Part shown: positions 35,096 to 46,000 of the stretch, one piece after another
Position numbering within the stretch: the first letter of the stretch is position 1
Layout of the letters: every line of letters begins with the position of its first letter
The notes under the pieces: model-generated
Databases searched by the model: none
Seen by the model: the letters and a program-made list of their open reading frames with translations, nothing else
What the model was told of the DNA's origin: nothing
Origin: Diacronema lutheri
Lineage: Eukaryota; Haptophyta; Pavlovophyceae; Pavlovales; Pavlovaceae
Reading direction: 5' to 3'
DNA: 64,000 bases
Assembly (NCBI GenBank): GCA_019448385.1
Contig: JAGTXO010000002.1
Span: 186,001-250,000 of the forward strand
Program-made: the position numbers and the translations under genes

Positions 35096-36487
35096 ATGGC
35101 CGGGATGGCGAGGAGCGGACTGGTCAAAACTGTGCGCCGCCACTTCTCCGCGCTCACCATTCTGGGCTGCGCCATGGGTGCGCTCGTCGGACTTGCCTTC
35201 CGCCGCTCCGAGCCGTCCCACGAGACGCTTGGCGTGCTCGGCTACGCCGGCGAGCTCTTTGTGCGCTCGCTCAAAGCGCCCCTCGCGCCGATGATCTTCT
35301 GTTCGATGATCACGTGCACCAACGCGAGCACGCACGCCTCGTCGGCGGTCGCGACGCTCGCGCCCAGATACGCCGTCGCGCTGTACGCCGCGTCGACGGC
35401 GCTCGCTGCGGCGATCGGCGTGCTCGCGTTTGAGCTGCTCCGGCCGGGGTCGGGCGCGGCGCCGCCTGCGGGCGCACTCGGAGCGGAAGCCGACGGCGGC
35501 GCGCCGCTGCAGCCGTCTGGCGAGCACGAGGCGCGCATCCTCCACTCGCTGCTTGCGCTCGGCCGAAGCATCGTGCCTGACAACCTGCCCTACGCCCTCT
35601 GCGAGATGAAGCTTCTCTCCGTCATCACCGCCGCGCTCGCCGTCGGGCTCGCGATCCGGGCCACGCGCGCGGCGCACCCCGACGCGATCGCGCCGGTGCT
35701 CGCTCTCTCCAAGGGCGTCTTCGAGGCGGCGCTCGCGCTCATCTCGTGCCTCGTGCTCTTTGCGCCGCTCGGTGTCTGCTCGATGGTGGCGGCGTGCGTC
35801 GCGGCGACGCCCGACCTCGCGGCGGTGGCGTCGGGGCTGGCGATGTTTGTCGTGACGACGGTCGTCGCGATGCTCTGCCACGTGTTCGGCAGCCTCTCGC
35901 TCCTCGCGCTCCTGTCGGCGCCGCGCCGCAATCCATGGCGCTACGTGCGCGGCCTCGCGCGCGTCGCGTCGATGGCGTTTGGCACCGCGTCGAGTGCGGC
36001 GACGCTGAGCACGACGCTCGAGTGCGTCGTCGCGCAGGGCGTGCGCAGGGAGACGGCGGCATTCGTGCTGCCGCTCGGCGCGACCATCAACATGGACGGC
36101 GGCGCAATTGGTCTCGTCGTTTCCGTGCTCTACCTCGCAAACGCGAGCGGCCAGCTCGGCGCGATGAACGCGCTCGACGTCGCAAACGTCGCGCTCGTCT
36201 CAGCTCTGCTCTCGGTCGGCGCCGCGCCCGTCCCGTCGGCGGGGATGGTGACGCTCATCATGGCGATGGACGGGACGGGCGTGCGCATCACGAGCCTCAC
36301 CGCGTCCGTCCTCGCGCTCGACTGGTTCACCGAGCGGCTGCGCACCGTCGTCAACGTGCTGAGCGACGCGATCGTCTGCCTGAGCGTCGATGCGCTTGCC
36401 GTGCGCGCGCAGCAGCGCGCCGCGCGCGATGGCGCGGCCACGCTACCCAAGCGCGAGCTAAAAAGCGCCGAGGTACGCCGGTGGTAG
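35096..36487 (+). CDS. SLC1-family (DAACS) sodium/dicarboxylate or amino acid symporter
   Basis: 463 residues in one exon with eight membrane helices plus two re-entrant loops expected for the family. Motifs: LKAPLAPMIFCSMIT in helix 3, the serine-rich FGTASSAATLSTTLE of hairpin 1, PLGATINMDGGAI in helix 7 (NMDG sodium site), GAAPVPSAGMV of hairpin 2 and DWFTERLRTVVNVLSDAIV in helix 8, where the usual D-R-x-R-T is partly changed. An insert of about 35 residues after helix 3 is rich in Gly, Ala and Pro. Family members carry glutamate, aspartate, neutral amino acids or C4-dicarboxylates; some animal members carry cysteine. It is divergent from the cysteine-dioxygenase fusion gene, so a sulfur amino acid is a testable guess. 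Confidence 0.9.
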   Translation: MAGMARSGLVKTVRRHFSALTILGCAMGALVGLAFRRSEPSHETLGVLGYAGELFVRSLKAPLAPMIFCSMITCTNASTHASSAVATLAPRYAVALYAASTALAAAIGVLAFELLRPGSGAAPPAGALGAEADGGAPLQPSGEHEARILHSLLALGRSIVPDNLPYALCEMKLLSVITAALAVGLAIRATRAAHPDAIAPVLALSKGVFEAALALISCLVLFAPLGVCSMVAACVAATPDLAAVASGLAMFVVTTVVAMLCHVFGSLSLLALLSAPRRNPWRYVRGLARVASMAFGTASSAATLSTTLECVVAQGVRRETAAFVLPLGATINMDGGAIGLVVSVLYLANASGQLGAMNALDVANVALVSALLSVGAAPVPSAGMVTLIMAMDGTGVRITSLTASVLALDWFTERLRTVVNVLSDAIVCLSVDALAVRAQQRAARDGAATLPKRELKSAEVRRW

Positions 36488-36559
36488 CTGTGCGGCGAGG
36501 GGCCGCGTGCGCGACCTCGCTCACACTGGCCCGCACAGCTGTATTCTTGTCTTCCTATC

Positions 36560-36575
36560 GTAAGCGCCGTCAGTA
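36560..36575 (+). promoter_or_regulatory. putative promoter motif GTAAGCGCCGTCAGTA
   Basis: Sits 62 bp before the EML-like ATG and matches 14661-14676 at 15 of 16 positions. A second TACTGAC-containing stretch lies at 36592, and TACTGAC recurs at 42151 upstream of two more genes. Confidence 0.35.
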
Positions 36576-36637
36576 TATTCTTCTCCTCTCTGTACTGACT
36601 CCAAAATGGCGCGAAAGCGGGCATGTGAGCGTTCCCG

Positions 36638-39600
36638 ATGGCGGCCCTTAGCCTGACGACGCTACTCCGCGAGGCGCTCGAGAGGAAGACGCCGTCCTCG
36701 GGCCACACGTGGCGGACGTTCACGAGCGCGGCACGCGGCGTAACTGGCGTGAGCGACGGCGACGTCGGCGAGCGCCAGCTCCGCGCGCTCGTCGACAAGC
36801 TCGTGCCAGGCGTGGACGAGGCGTCCGTGCGCACGCTCTTCCTAGCGCACGCGGGCGCGAACGGACGCGTCAAGCTGTCAGCGTTCGGGCGCGCGATTAT
36901 GCAGCAAGGCGAGCAGCCATCGAGCTCGATCATCGACGCGCACGACGCGCGCCAAAAGGCCGCGGCCGAGGCGCAGGGCGCGTGGACTGCCGAGCGGCCG
37001 TACGACGCGCGCTTTGCGGCGCACCCGTGGGACGCGCGCGCGCGCGTCGCGGCGGCGCGACAGGCGGAGCCGTGGACGACGGTCGCGGGCAAGGAGGAGA
37101 GTGGCGCGTTTGCGTCCCCTCACACGTCGCCGATCGCCCCGCCGCCGCTGCACGTCGCGCCGCCGTCGCAGTGGCCGCACGCGCCGGACGCGCGCACGCC
37201 GGCCGGTTCGAGCGTCGCATCGCTCTGCGGCTCCGCGCCGCGCGGCGGCACGTTCGCCTCACAGCCGCGCGCCGCGACGGCGGAGGCGCTGAGCGACCAC
37301 ATTGTCAGCGCGATGGGCACGCTCCGCGCCCACCTCGCCGAGCTCGCCGAGCGCGACGTGCGCGCGGGCGCCGACCCGTTGAGTGCGGAGGATCGGCATT
37401 CCCTCCACCGCGGGCAGCGCGACGCGGCGCGCCAGCAGCTCGTGCTGGTGCGCGCGCTGGAGGGTGCGGCGGGCGCGAGCGTCGACGCGCGCCACGCGCG
37501 CGCCACCGCCGCCGCGCTCGCGCTCGAGCCGCCCGCGCTGCGGCGCGCGCTGTGCGCGATCGCTGCGGCGTGTGGCGCGCCCGACGGCGGCGCAGGCGCG
37601 TCTTATTGCCACCCGCTGGTGCTGCGCGAGCTGTGGGCGGTGTGCGCGGAGCGCACGCCGCCATCCGAGCTGCACGCCGGCGCCGACGCGCGCATCTTCT
37701 CCCTCGTCTCCTTCGTCTACCCGCCGCTCGCGCTCGAGCCCGACACAGCCATCGATGGTGCACGAAGCCTCTTCGCAGCATCCGCCGCGCTCCACCGCCG
37801 GCCGCCCGCCGATCCGTCGGCGCGCGTCGCGTTTGGCGGCGGGCGGCTGGCGAACGGGCCCTTCGACCGCGAGAGCGGCCGCGCGGGCGCGCGATACATC
37901 CCGCCGCCGCCAGCCGCCGCGCTGCCGTCAAGCGTCAGTTACAGGCATTGCGTCACGACGCTGCGCACGCCGCGCGACCTGACGGGCGAGATGGTCACGC
38001 GCTCGGCGCGCCGGCCCGAGTCGGAGCTGCGGCTCGAGCGCGTGTACGGGTACAACGGCGCGTCCAAGTGGACGCGCTCGGCCAACGTTTTCTTAGTCGA
38101 CGCGCCGGCCGACGGCGCGCCGCTCCCGGCCGTGCCGCGCGGCGCGGCCGGCGAGCGCGCAGCCGATGCGCGCATCGCCTACTCGGCCGCGGGCACGGTC
38201 GTGCTGACGGACGAAGCGACGCGCGCGCAGGCCTTCTTCCTCGGGCACGACGACGACGTGAGCTGCCTCGCGCGCCACCCGTCGGGCCGCACGATGGCCA
38301 GCGGGCAGGGCGGGCGGTCTGGCCCGTTCCTCAAAGTGTGGGATACCCGTTCGATGGCCGAGCTCGCGACTGTCGGGTACACGACGCGCAAGAAGCCGGT
38401 GCACGACGGCGCGGTGGACGACACGCTCGAAGCCGTGCCCTTCTACCAGTTCTCCATCTGTGCCGCGTCCTTTGAGCCGGGCGCGGGCGACTTGCTCGCG
38501 GCGGTGGGCGTGGACGAGCGGTACCACGAGCTCGCCGTGTGGGAGTGGCGGACGGGCAGGCTCGCCGGGCACACGCAGACGATCTCGGCGGACCAGCCGG
38601 GCGTCTCGGCCGTGCACGCGCTCGAGTGGGTGCCGATCCACGCGCACGCCGAGCGCGCCGCCGCGCACGTGCTCGTCGTGCTCGGCGCCCAGCCGATGCC
38701 GCGCTTCATCTTCGCCGAGCCGGGCGTGGCCGGCGGCGGGCAGTGGCTCTTCGCGCGTGCGCAGGGCGCGCAGCCCGACGCGCCCAAGCGGCCGGCCGCG
38801 CGCACACCGTCCGGCGCAGCCGCCGCACGCGCCGCCACGCCGCGCGCCGGCGCGCCGCGCGCCGGCGCGGCGGCTGGCGTGCCCGAGCGGAGCCAGCTGT
38901 GCGCCGCGTTCGGCCCCGCGCGCTCGGCCTTTGAAGGCCTGACGCTCACCGGCAGCGGCGGCGGCGGGCTGTACGCGTGGGACCTGACGCAGCTCCCGCC
39001 TACGCGCGCGCGCGCGCCCGCCGGCGCCGAGCCCAAGCCCAACGCGCCGCGGTGCGTCGGCTTCGTGCTCGACGCGCATGGCGTTGGTTCGGCCGTCACA
39101 GCACTCGCCGGCACGGCGGCTGGCTTCGTGAGCGGCGGGACAGACGGGCAGGTGCACGTGTGGGTGCTCGCGCGCGCGCGCGGCGCCGACGGCGTCGTGC
39201 ACCTCATTCGCGCGCGCACCTTTGCGCTCGGGCGAACTGGCAGTTCGGCCGTGATGCCGCCGCCCGCGCCGGCCGCGCTCGACGCGAACGCCGAGGCGCA
39301 GCGCGTCGCGCGGCTCGCGCTGCCCGGCGGCGCGCGCACGCCACCGGCGCCGCGCGCGTCCGCACCGCCCGCGCACGCCGGCATCCGCTCGCTCGACGCG
39401 CGCGCGGCGCTCGTGCCCGCGTCCGACGCGCGAGGCACGGGCGTGGTCGCGGTGGACAAGGTGGTGGTCGGCACGATCGGCGGCGAGGTTTGGAGCGTTA
39501 CGGGCGAGCGCGCGGAGCGGCTGGTTGCGGCGCACGCCAGGCGCGTCGACGCGCTCGCGCCGCACCCCATCCGCCCGATCTTCGCCACCGCCGCGTGGGA

Positions 39601-40932
39601 CGCGCGCGTGTGCGTGTGGAGCGTCGAGCGGCCAGCGGAGCCGCCGCGCGTCTGGCGCCTGCCCGGCGCGGCGACGGCGGTCTGCTTCGGGCTGCCCGAC
39701 GGCGGCTGGCTGTGCGCGGGTTTGAAGAACGGCGGCGTGCTCACCGCCACGCTCGCAGACCTTGCGCCGCTCTCCGAGGCGCGCGCGGGCGACGGCACGG
39801 GCGCGGCGGTCGCGGTGGCGTGCGCGCCGTCCGGCGGGATGCTCGCCGTTGGCGCGTCGCGCGTCGTCGATGTGTTCCGCGTCGACGCGAGTGGGCGGGT
39901 CCAGGGGCTCCTCGCGCGCTGCCGGGGCAGCTCGTCCGCCATCCGCACCATTGACTGGTTCAGGTCGCCGCCCGCGCCGAGCGCGACGGGCGCGAGCGCG
40001 GCGGCCGACGCGCGCGACGCGTGGGCCGTCGTGCAGGCGAGCACGGCCGCGCGCGAGCTGCTCTTCTGGCACGCGCCGACGGGCGCGCAGGTGCGTGCCG
40101 CGCGCGGCCGCTCGCGCGCGCGCGGTCGCACACCAGCTCGCGTGCCCACCCCCGCGCGAGGCCGACGCTCGCTCGCGCGCGCGCGCGCGCGGGGGTGCCG
40201 TCGCGCCGTCACCCTGCGCCGCGCATGCGGCAGGTGCGCGATCCATTCGAGCGCGCGGACGCCCGCCTCGACTCGTGGCACACGTGGACGAGCCCCATCG
40301 GTTTCGCGGTGATGGGCATTTGGGCAGGTGAGGCGGCGCCTGACGCCGCGCGCCGCGGCTGGCGCCGCCACCGCGCGCCGCGAACGGGTCGCACGCGCCG
40401 CGTGGCCGCACGCGCGCGACGCCCACGTCGCCGCACCGCCCGACCCTCCTCTGCCGCGGTCGCAGACGGCGCCAACGCGAGCGGCGTGAACCGCGTGTAC
40501 CGCTCGTCTGACGGCCGACTGCTCGTTACCTCGGATGACCAGTCACATCTCAAGCTCTTCAACCACCCGTGCATCGTTGAGGACGCGCCGTTCGCGGGGC
40601 CCTACTTTGCGCACGCGTCGCACGTGCCCGCCGCCGTCTTCCTCGCCGGCGACGCGCACGTCGCCTCGGTGGGCGGCTCAGACCGGACAGTGATGCTATG
40701 GCGCGTCGTGCCGGCCGCGCACGCGGCGCTCGCGCACGGCGACGGCGCGGCAGCGCGTGCGGGCGGCTCGAGCGTGCTCGCGCCGCGACCAAACGATCCG
40801 CCGCCCCCAAACAAGTGGATGCCCGCCGCGTACGGCAAGCCGCGTCTGACGGCGCACCTGTACGCGCACGGTGGACGGCAGCCGCACGACGCCGGGGGCG
40901 CGCGGCCACAGCTGCGCGCCGCGTGGGGCTAG
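36638..40932 (+). CDS. EML-like WD-repeat microtubule-associated protein
   Basis: Exons 36638-40090, 40234-40327 and 40466-40932 give 1,337 residues. Residues 1-100 look like a degenerate EF-hand pair. A disordered Ala/Pro-rich stretch follows. From about residue 465 comes the HELP motif (LRLERVYGYNG) and then the tandem WD-repeat TAPE domain, with GHDDDVSCLARHPSGRTMASGQ and the last blades ending GGSDRTVMLWRV. The two small C-terminal introns are fixed by homology: LLFWHAPTGAQ|VRDPFERADARL...MGIWA|DGANASG follows the EML pattern. EML proteins bind and stabilise microtubules; ciliary or spindle use is plausible. The stop is 25 bp from the convergent lumenal-protein stop. Confidence 0.9.
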
Positions 40933-40957
40933 ACTGCGTATACGCACGGTGGACGTC

Positions 40958-41506
40958 CTAGCCAAAGGTGGGTGCACCCGAGTCGCTCATCCCCTTGGGC
41001 CGCAAGGATGTGTCGATGGCGGTCTTGAGCTCAAGAAACTCCATGCGCACTGGCTTCTCCCACTTGCCGTCCGCCTCCATCTCGCGCTGCTTGCGCCTGA
41101 CCTTTTTGAGGAAGGCATCGCGGCTGACGCCCTCTGGCAGGTTGGAGCGGCCGCTCTCGCGGAACGCCTTTTTCAGAGCGACGAACGCGTCGATGGCCTC
41201 GGCATCCGTGGTGGCGGATACGAGCCGGCTGGTCAGTTGCTGCCAGTCGCTCGCGTACTTGATCTGCTCGCGCTTGAAGGCGGTCGCGCGCGCGTCGAGC
41301 GACTTGAACTCCTCGGTCTCCTGGCCCGGCGGCAAATAGGGAAGGTCGGCCGCGGCGAGGCTGGCGAGCGGACGCAAAGCAAGCAGCGGCGCAAAACTAC
41401 CCACCAAACACCGCCGATCGATTGCGGAGAGGGCGGGACCTGCAGGAGGCGCGCCCGGGTGTTTGACGAGCGACACGCCGCCGAGGAGGAGAATTGCGAG
41501 CGCCAT
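40958..41506 (-). CDS. predicted thylakoid-lumen protein (PsbQ/Psb31-like size)
   Basis: 182 residues from the ATG at 41506 (an earlier in-frame ATG at 41602 would hide the signal peptide). The start MALAILLLGGVSLV is a signal peptide; about 30 residues later DRRCLVGSFAPLLALRPLASLAAA is a second hydrophobic segment with twin arginines and an A-x-A-type end, as in lumenal precursors. The mature part (about 130 residues) is predicted all-helical: ETEEFKSLDARATAFKREQ..., ALKKAFRE..., KKVRRKQREMEADGKWEKPV, TAIDTSLRPKG. Size and helix content fit a four-helix photosystem II extrinsic protein, but I see no diagnostic motif, so the family is open. Confidence 0.65.
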   Translation of the reverse strand: MALAILLLGGVSLVKHPGAPPAGPALSAIDRRCLVGSFAPLLALRPLASLAAADLPYLPPGQETEEFKSLDARATAFKREQIKYASDWQQLTSRLVSATTDAEAIDAFVALKKAFRESGRSNLPEGVSRDAFLKKVRRKQREMEADGKWEKPVRMEFLELKTAIDTSLRPKGMSDSGAPTFG

Positions 41507-41940
41507 GATTATTTTTTCCCAGTCATCCGATTTCGACAGGCGCCTAGGTGCGCCGAGCTCGCGCCGCAGCGGAGGGCGCGTGCGCGAATGCCCGGGCAGC
41601 ATCTTATAACACGCTCAGTCTCAGTCTTGGTTGTCACAACTCGTCGTCGTTAAAAAGGTCACGCACGTTGTCGCCGCCGCCGCCACGCGTGACCACGTGC
41701 ATGTTCCGTGGTAGGGCGTGGTAGGGTGCGGGGCCACGGACGGGCATCCGCGGACCAGGGATAGGCATCAGCGAGGCTGGTGCGCGAGGCGAGGCGTGCG
41801 ATCAAAGGCACAGGGCCCGCAAGCAAAAGCGGTTGCAGCACATGGGCATGCGCAGGCGTAGTCGCCGCGCGTGTCGTGTGCAACGTGAACAAAGGATCCG
41901 CACAGAGCGCTCGCATGGCGGTCGACCACGCCGAGCACCC
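41507..41940. other. intergenic, no gene seen
   Basis: 434 bp. Contains GTTAAAAAGGTCACG at 41647, a small duplicated GTGGTAGGGYG (41710 and 41720), and CGCGTGACCACGTGCATG with a CACGTG E-box at 41695. No tRNA-like cloverleaf was found on either strand by eye. Confidence 0.5.
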
Positions 41941-42195
41941 TCACATATATAGCGGCTCGTAGTTGTTACTCTTGAAGAAATCGATGATGATGATGTTGCT
42001 CACCATACCAACGGTCAACAAGATGATTCCGGACGTGAGGATCTCGTTGCGCGTGACGACGATGCGCGCAAGGATCAAGCCCGCGCCGGCGAGCAAGGCG
42101 AGGTAGGCGAAAGCGCGGAAGGCGTTGACAGCAGGCTTGTTCGCTTTGTACTGACTTTTCGTCACGTTGCCGCTCGACGTCGTCGTCTCCACCAT
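41941..42195 (-). CDS. small two-span membrane protein
   Basis: 84 residues. A polar, Thr/Ser-rich start with several lysines (KSQYKANK), two membrane segments (FRAFAYLALLAGAGLILARIV and ILTSGIILLTVGMVSNIIIID, about residues 27-72), then a short tail SNNYEPLYM. The Ile-rich codon use is lower in GC than neighbours, but the frame is clean and the ATG is 140 bp from that of the divergent CIA2 gene. Family not recognised; the size would fit a subunit of a larger membrane complex. Confidence 0.6.
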   Translation of the reverse strand: MVETTTSSGNVTKSQYKANKPAVNAFRAFAYLALLAGAGLILARIVVTRNEILTSGIILLTVGMVSNIIIIDFFKSNNYEPLYM

Positions 42196-42335
42196 TTCCG
42201 CCGCGCCTCGGGTGGTGGGCGACGGACCGGCACTCGACGGGCACCTGTTCCTGTCCCGACCGGCACCCTTGACTTTTTGCGTCCTTTTCCCGCGCGCTCG
42301 ACCGTGGGGCGAGCGACGCCATCGTGCCGTCGGCC

Positions 42336-42833
42336 ATGCTCGGCGTGATGGACAACGCGAACCCGACGATTCACACGTCGACGCACGTGGCTCGGGGGCG
42401 CGAAGAGCTTCTGCGCGAGGACGACGAGAGTGCCGAGGACGCGATTGACGCGCTCGAGATCTTTGAGCACATCCGACATATCAACGACCCGGAGCACCCA
42501 AACACGCTCGAGCAGCTCAAGGTCGCGCGGCTCGAGGACATTTTGGTGGGCGCGGACGAGACAGTGACGATCCGCTTCACGCCGACGGTGCCGCACTGCA
42601 GCATGGCGACGCTCATCGGCCTGTGCATCCGCGTCAAGCTGCTGCGCTCGCTGCCTGAAAGGCTCAAGGTGGACATTTATGTCGCGCCCGGCTCGCACGC
42701 CTCCGAGCACGCGGTCAACAAGCAGCTCAACGACAAGGAGCGCGTGGCGGCCGCGCTCGAGAACGAGAAGTTACTCGAGGTCGTGAACGGCTGCTTGGTC
42801 GGCGGCGGCGCCGCCCCGCACGCCGGCTCATGA
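42336..42833 (+). CDS. CIA2: cytosolic iron-sulfur assembly component 2 (CIA2/MIP18)
   Basis: 165 residues, very close to the eukaryotic CIA2 family. [46 protein letters not shown] with the reactive cysteine of the MIP18/DUF59 fold, [38 protein letters not shown] and LLEVVNGCL are all typical. It works with CIA1 and MMS19 to load Fe-S clusters onto nuclear and cytosolic proteins such as polymerases and helicases. The true start could be the Met at 42348 (MDNANP), as family N-termini vary. It is convergent with SCC3, with 195 bp between stops. Confidence 0.95.
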   Translation: MLGVMDNANPTIHTSTHVARGREELLREDDESAEDAIDALEIFEHIRHINDPEHPNTLEQLKVARLEDILVGADETVTIRFTPTVPHCSMATLIGLCIRVKLLRSLPERLKVDIYVAPGSHASEHAVNKQLNDKERVAAALENEKLLEVVNGCLVGGGAAPHAGS

Positions 42834-43028
42834 GCGCGCCGCACTCATCAGTCTCTGTGTATTTTCACTCATCACTCATCACTCAGTCATCAGCGCCGAT
42901 GGGCGCGATGTGGGGCGCAAAAGCAGCCCGTACGTGGGTGTCGCGGTGCACGCCGCGAGGCGCCAATGGCGGCGGCGCACGTGCCAAGGCGCGAGCGACG
43001 CCTGACGCGAACCCTCGGGGCGCAGCCG

Positions 43029-46000
43029 TCAGCGCGCGAAGCGGCGCTTCTTGGGCGCGAAGCGCGAGCGCTTCGCGGGCGCGTCCTCCTCCTCCGCTTC
43101 ATCCTCCTCCTCGCTGTCCTCGGCACGGTCGACGTCGGCAGCGCGCGCCGCGCGCGCCTCTCCGCCACCGTCGCCGCCTGTGGCCGAGTGCGCGGTCGGC
43201 GGTCGGCCGCCAAGGCGCGCGCGGCGCGGCGTCGCGGCAGCATGGGAGCCGCGCGGCAGCGACGATGAGGGGAGGCGCTGCAGACGCGCGGCTGGTCGCA
43301 CGGTACCGCGCGCGCGGCGTGCTTGGCGCGCGCGCCGCGCACGGGCCGCACCGTCGACGTGTGGTGCCTGGTGTGCGCGCGCGGCGTCGAGCGGCAGGCC
43401 CTCCTCGCCCGACTCGTCCGGCTCGTCGTCCGCCTCCGCCTCCGCCTCACCCGCCAACGCCTCGTCAACGCCCTCCTCGTCCTGTTCGTCCTCCTCGTCC
43501 TGCGGGCACGCGCGCGCGCGGAACGCGACCGACTTGACGCGCGGCGCGGGCCGTGATGCACACGCGCGTTGGGCGCACGCGCGCACGCGCCGCTCCTGGC
43601 GAGCAGCGGGCAGCGGCGTGGGCGCACGCGACGCACCGAAACGTCAGCGGGCTGCGAGTCGCGGCGGCCGCGACGCAGCGCCGCCATTGGCGGACGCGAC
43701 GGCCGCGAGCGCGGTTGCGCGCTCTGCTGGCGCGGCGCGCGGCGCGCGACGGCGGCCGCGGCCGGAGCGCCGCCGCGGCCGCGCGCCAGCGCGTCCGCCG
43801 CCGTGGCCGGCGCGGCGCGGCGGCGCGCGGGCCGCTGCGAAGCGGCCGGCTCGTCCTCGTCGAGCACGGCGTCGGGCAGCGGCTCAGAGCTCGGGCCGAC
43901 GCGCGCGCTGCCAGCCGCCTCGAATTCGTCGTTGCCCTCCTCGTCCTCCTCTTCTTCGTCCTCCTCTTCGTTCTCCTCGTCGTCGTCGGAGAGCTCGCGC
44001 GCGCGTGCGCCCGAGCGCCGTCGCGCCGACGCGGCCTGCGCCTTGCCACGCTGGTTGGCGCACGCGCGCATGGCCGCAAGAAGCTGCTCGAGGCTCTGGT
44101 TGGTTGGGCATGCGTCCTCTAGTCGGCTGGCGAGATGCTCGCGGCAGGGCGCGCTCAGCGAGGCGATGAGCGGGAGGCAGATGTCCTCGAGCAGGCTCTC
44201 GCGCGCGCGCAGCGCGCGCTCCGCCGCCGCCATCGCCGCCGCGCCGTTCTCGTCGTCGTCGTCGCCGTCCGCGCCCGCGCGCGCGGCCGCGTCGGCCGCG
44301 GCCGCATCGGCCGCGAGCGCCGCGCGCGTCGCGTGCAGCACAAGGTTCGCGGCCCACGCGGCGCGCGCGGCGGCGCGCTTGGCGCCGGCGCCACGCGGCG
44401 TGTGCGCCGAGCCACCGACCGCCGCGCTCGCAAGCAGCGCCTCGGCGGAGACGGTCGCGCTGGCGTGCGTGGCGGCGCGCGGCGCTGTCGACGGCTCGCC
44501 CGCGCCGGTTGGGATCGGAACGGTGCGCTGCGCGTCGCCGAGCGCGTCGACAAGGCGCTTGGGCTCGTCGCGGTCGGTGGCGTGCTCGAGCGAGCCAGCA
44601 AGCGCCGCCAGCTCGACGGTGCGCGTCTCGTCCTCGCCGAGCTGCAGCTGCGCGAGGGCCCAGAACTTTGCGGCGACCTGCGCGCACGGCTCGTCAGCGT
44701 CGCGCGCGAGGGCGCGTAGTGCAACGGCGGCTGCGTCGGCAGTTGGCAGCGCGCGGCGGTGTGCGAGCTTGGCGGCGACGAGGACGACGCGCTCGCGCAA
44801 CTCCGCCTCGAGCCACTCGGTGCTCTCGCGCGCGCCGCCGCCGCCGCCGCCGCCGCCGCCATCGCCGCCGCCGCGCCAGCCGTCGGCCGCGCCGCGCGCG
44901 CCGTCGCGCTCGTGCGCGCTCGCGGCGGCGTACGTCGGCGCCTCGTCGAGCGCGGCGTGCGCGGCGGCGACGAGCTTGGCGGCGAGGCTTGGCTCGAGCG
45001 TCGGCTGGCCGTCGGCCTCGCCGTCGGGCAGCGCGATCAGCAGGTCGGCAGCGATCTCGAGCGCCTCGATCGCCGTCTCGTTGGCCGCGCACGCACCTTC
45101 CGTCGCCGCGCGCAGCACGAGGGCGATCAGATCGTCGCGCTCGCGCAGCAGGCGTGCGCCGGCTGCGGGCGGCGGCGAGGTGGCGGGCGGCGTGGCGGCG
45201 GCGCCGCCGGACGCGCGCTTGCCGCTCTGCGCGCCCTTGCCGCGGCTTGTGCCGCGCGGCGTCGCGCCGCCGTCGTCGTCGTCGCCGCCGCCCGCCGCGG
45301 CGCGCAGCAGCGCGGCGCGGAGCACGTGCGCGAGGGAGATGGCGCACTCGGCCATCGCGCCCTCCGTGGCCATCGCGATGTGCCCCGCCTCCGCCATGCC
45401 TTCGAAAGCCGCGAGCTGCTCGCGCAGCAGCGCCGAGCAGAGGTCGGACAACTGCCGGTCAGATGCAGCCCGCGTGTGCACGCTCAAAACGCGCAGCCGG
45501 CGCAGCGTAAGCGCTGCTGACTCGAAATCGCACCGGCGCGCGCCGGCGAGCAGCTGCGCGCGCTCGCCCTCCGCGTCAGCTTCGCCGCCGCCCGCCGAGC
45601 CGCCCGCGCCGCCCGTCCGCTTGCGCGCGCCGCGCGCGCCGCCGCCCGCCGCCGGCTGCGCGCGCGCGGGCGGCGCGAGCCGGAGCTCGGACGCGGCGGC
45701 GACGAGCCGATCGGCCACCTGCGAGAGCGCAAGGCGCGCGTCGGCCTGGAGCGCGTGCCCGCCGGAGCAGAGCGCGCGCCACGCGCGCGCGCACGCGACG
45801 AGCACCGCGTGCTCCGGGCGCGCGGCGTAGACGGCATCGAGCGCGCGCATGAGCGAGCGCAGCGCAGCGCGCAGGCCGCGGTCGGCAAACGTGCTGACGG
45901 GCACGGCGTGCACGAGACGCAGCGCCGCAAGCAGCGATGGCGCATCGTGACGCGAACCGTCGACGAGGCTCGCGAGCTCGGCGGCGAGCCGCGCGTGCGC

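Noticed and set aside
43569-45830. 753-codon + strand ORF opposite SCC3
   Set aside because: Antisense of recognisable SCC3 HEAT repeats; Ser/Ala-rich with no motif.
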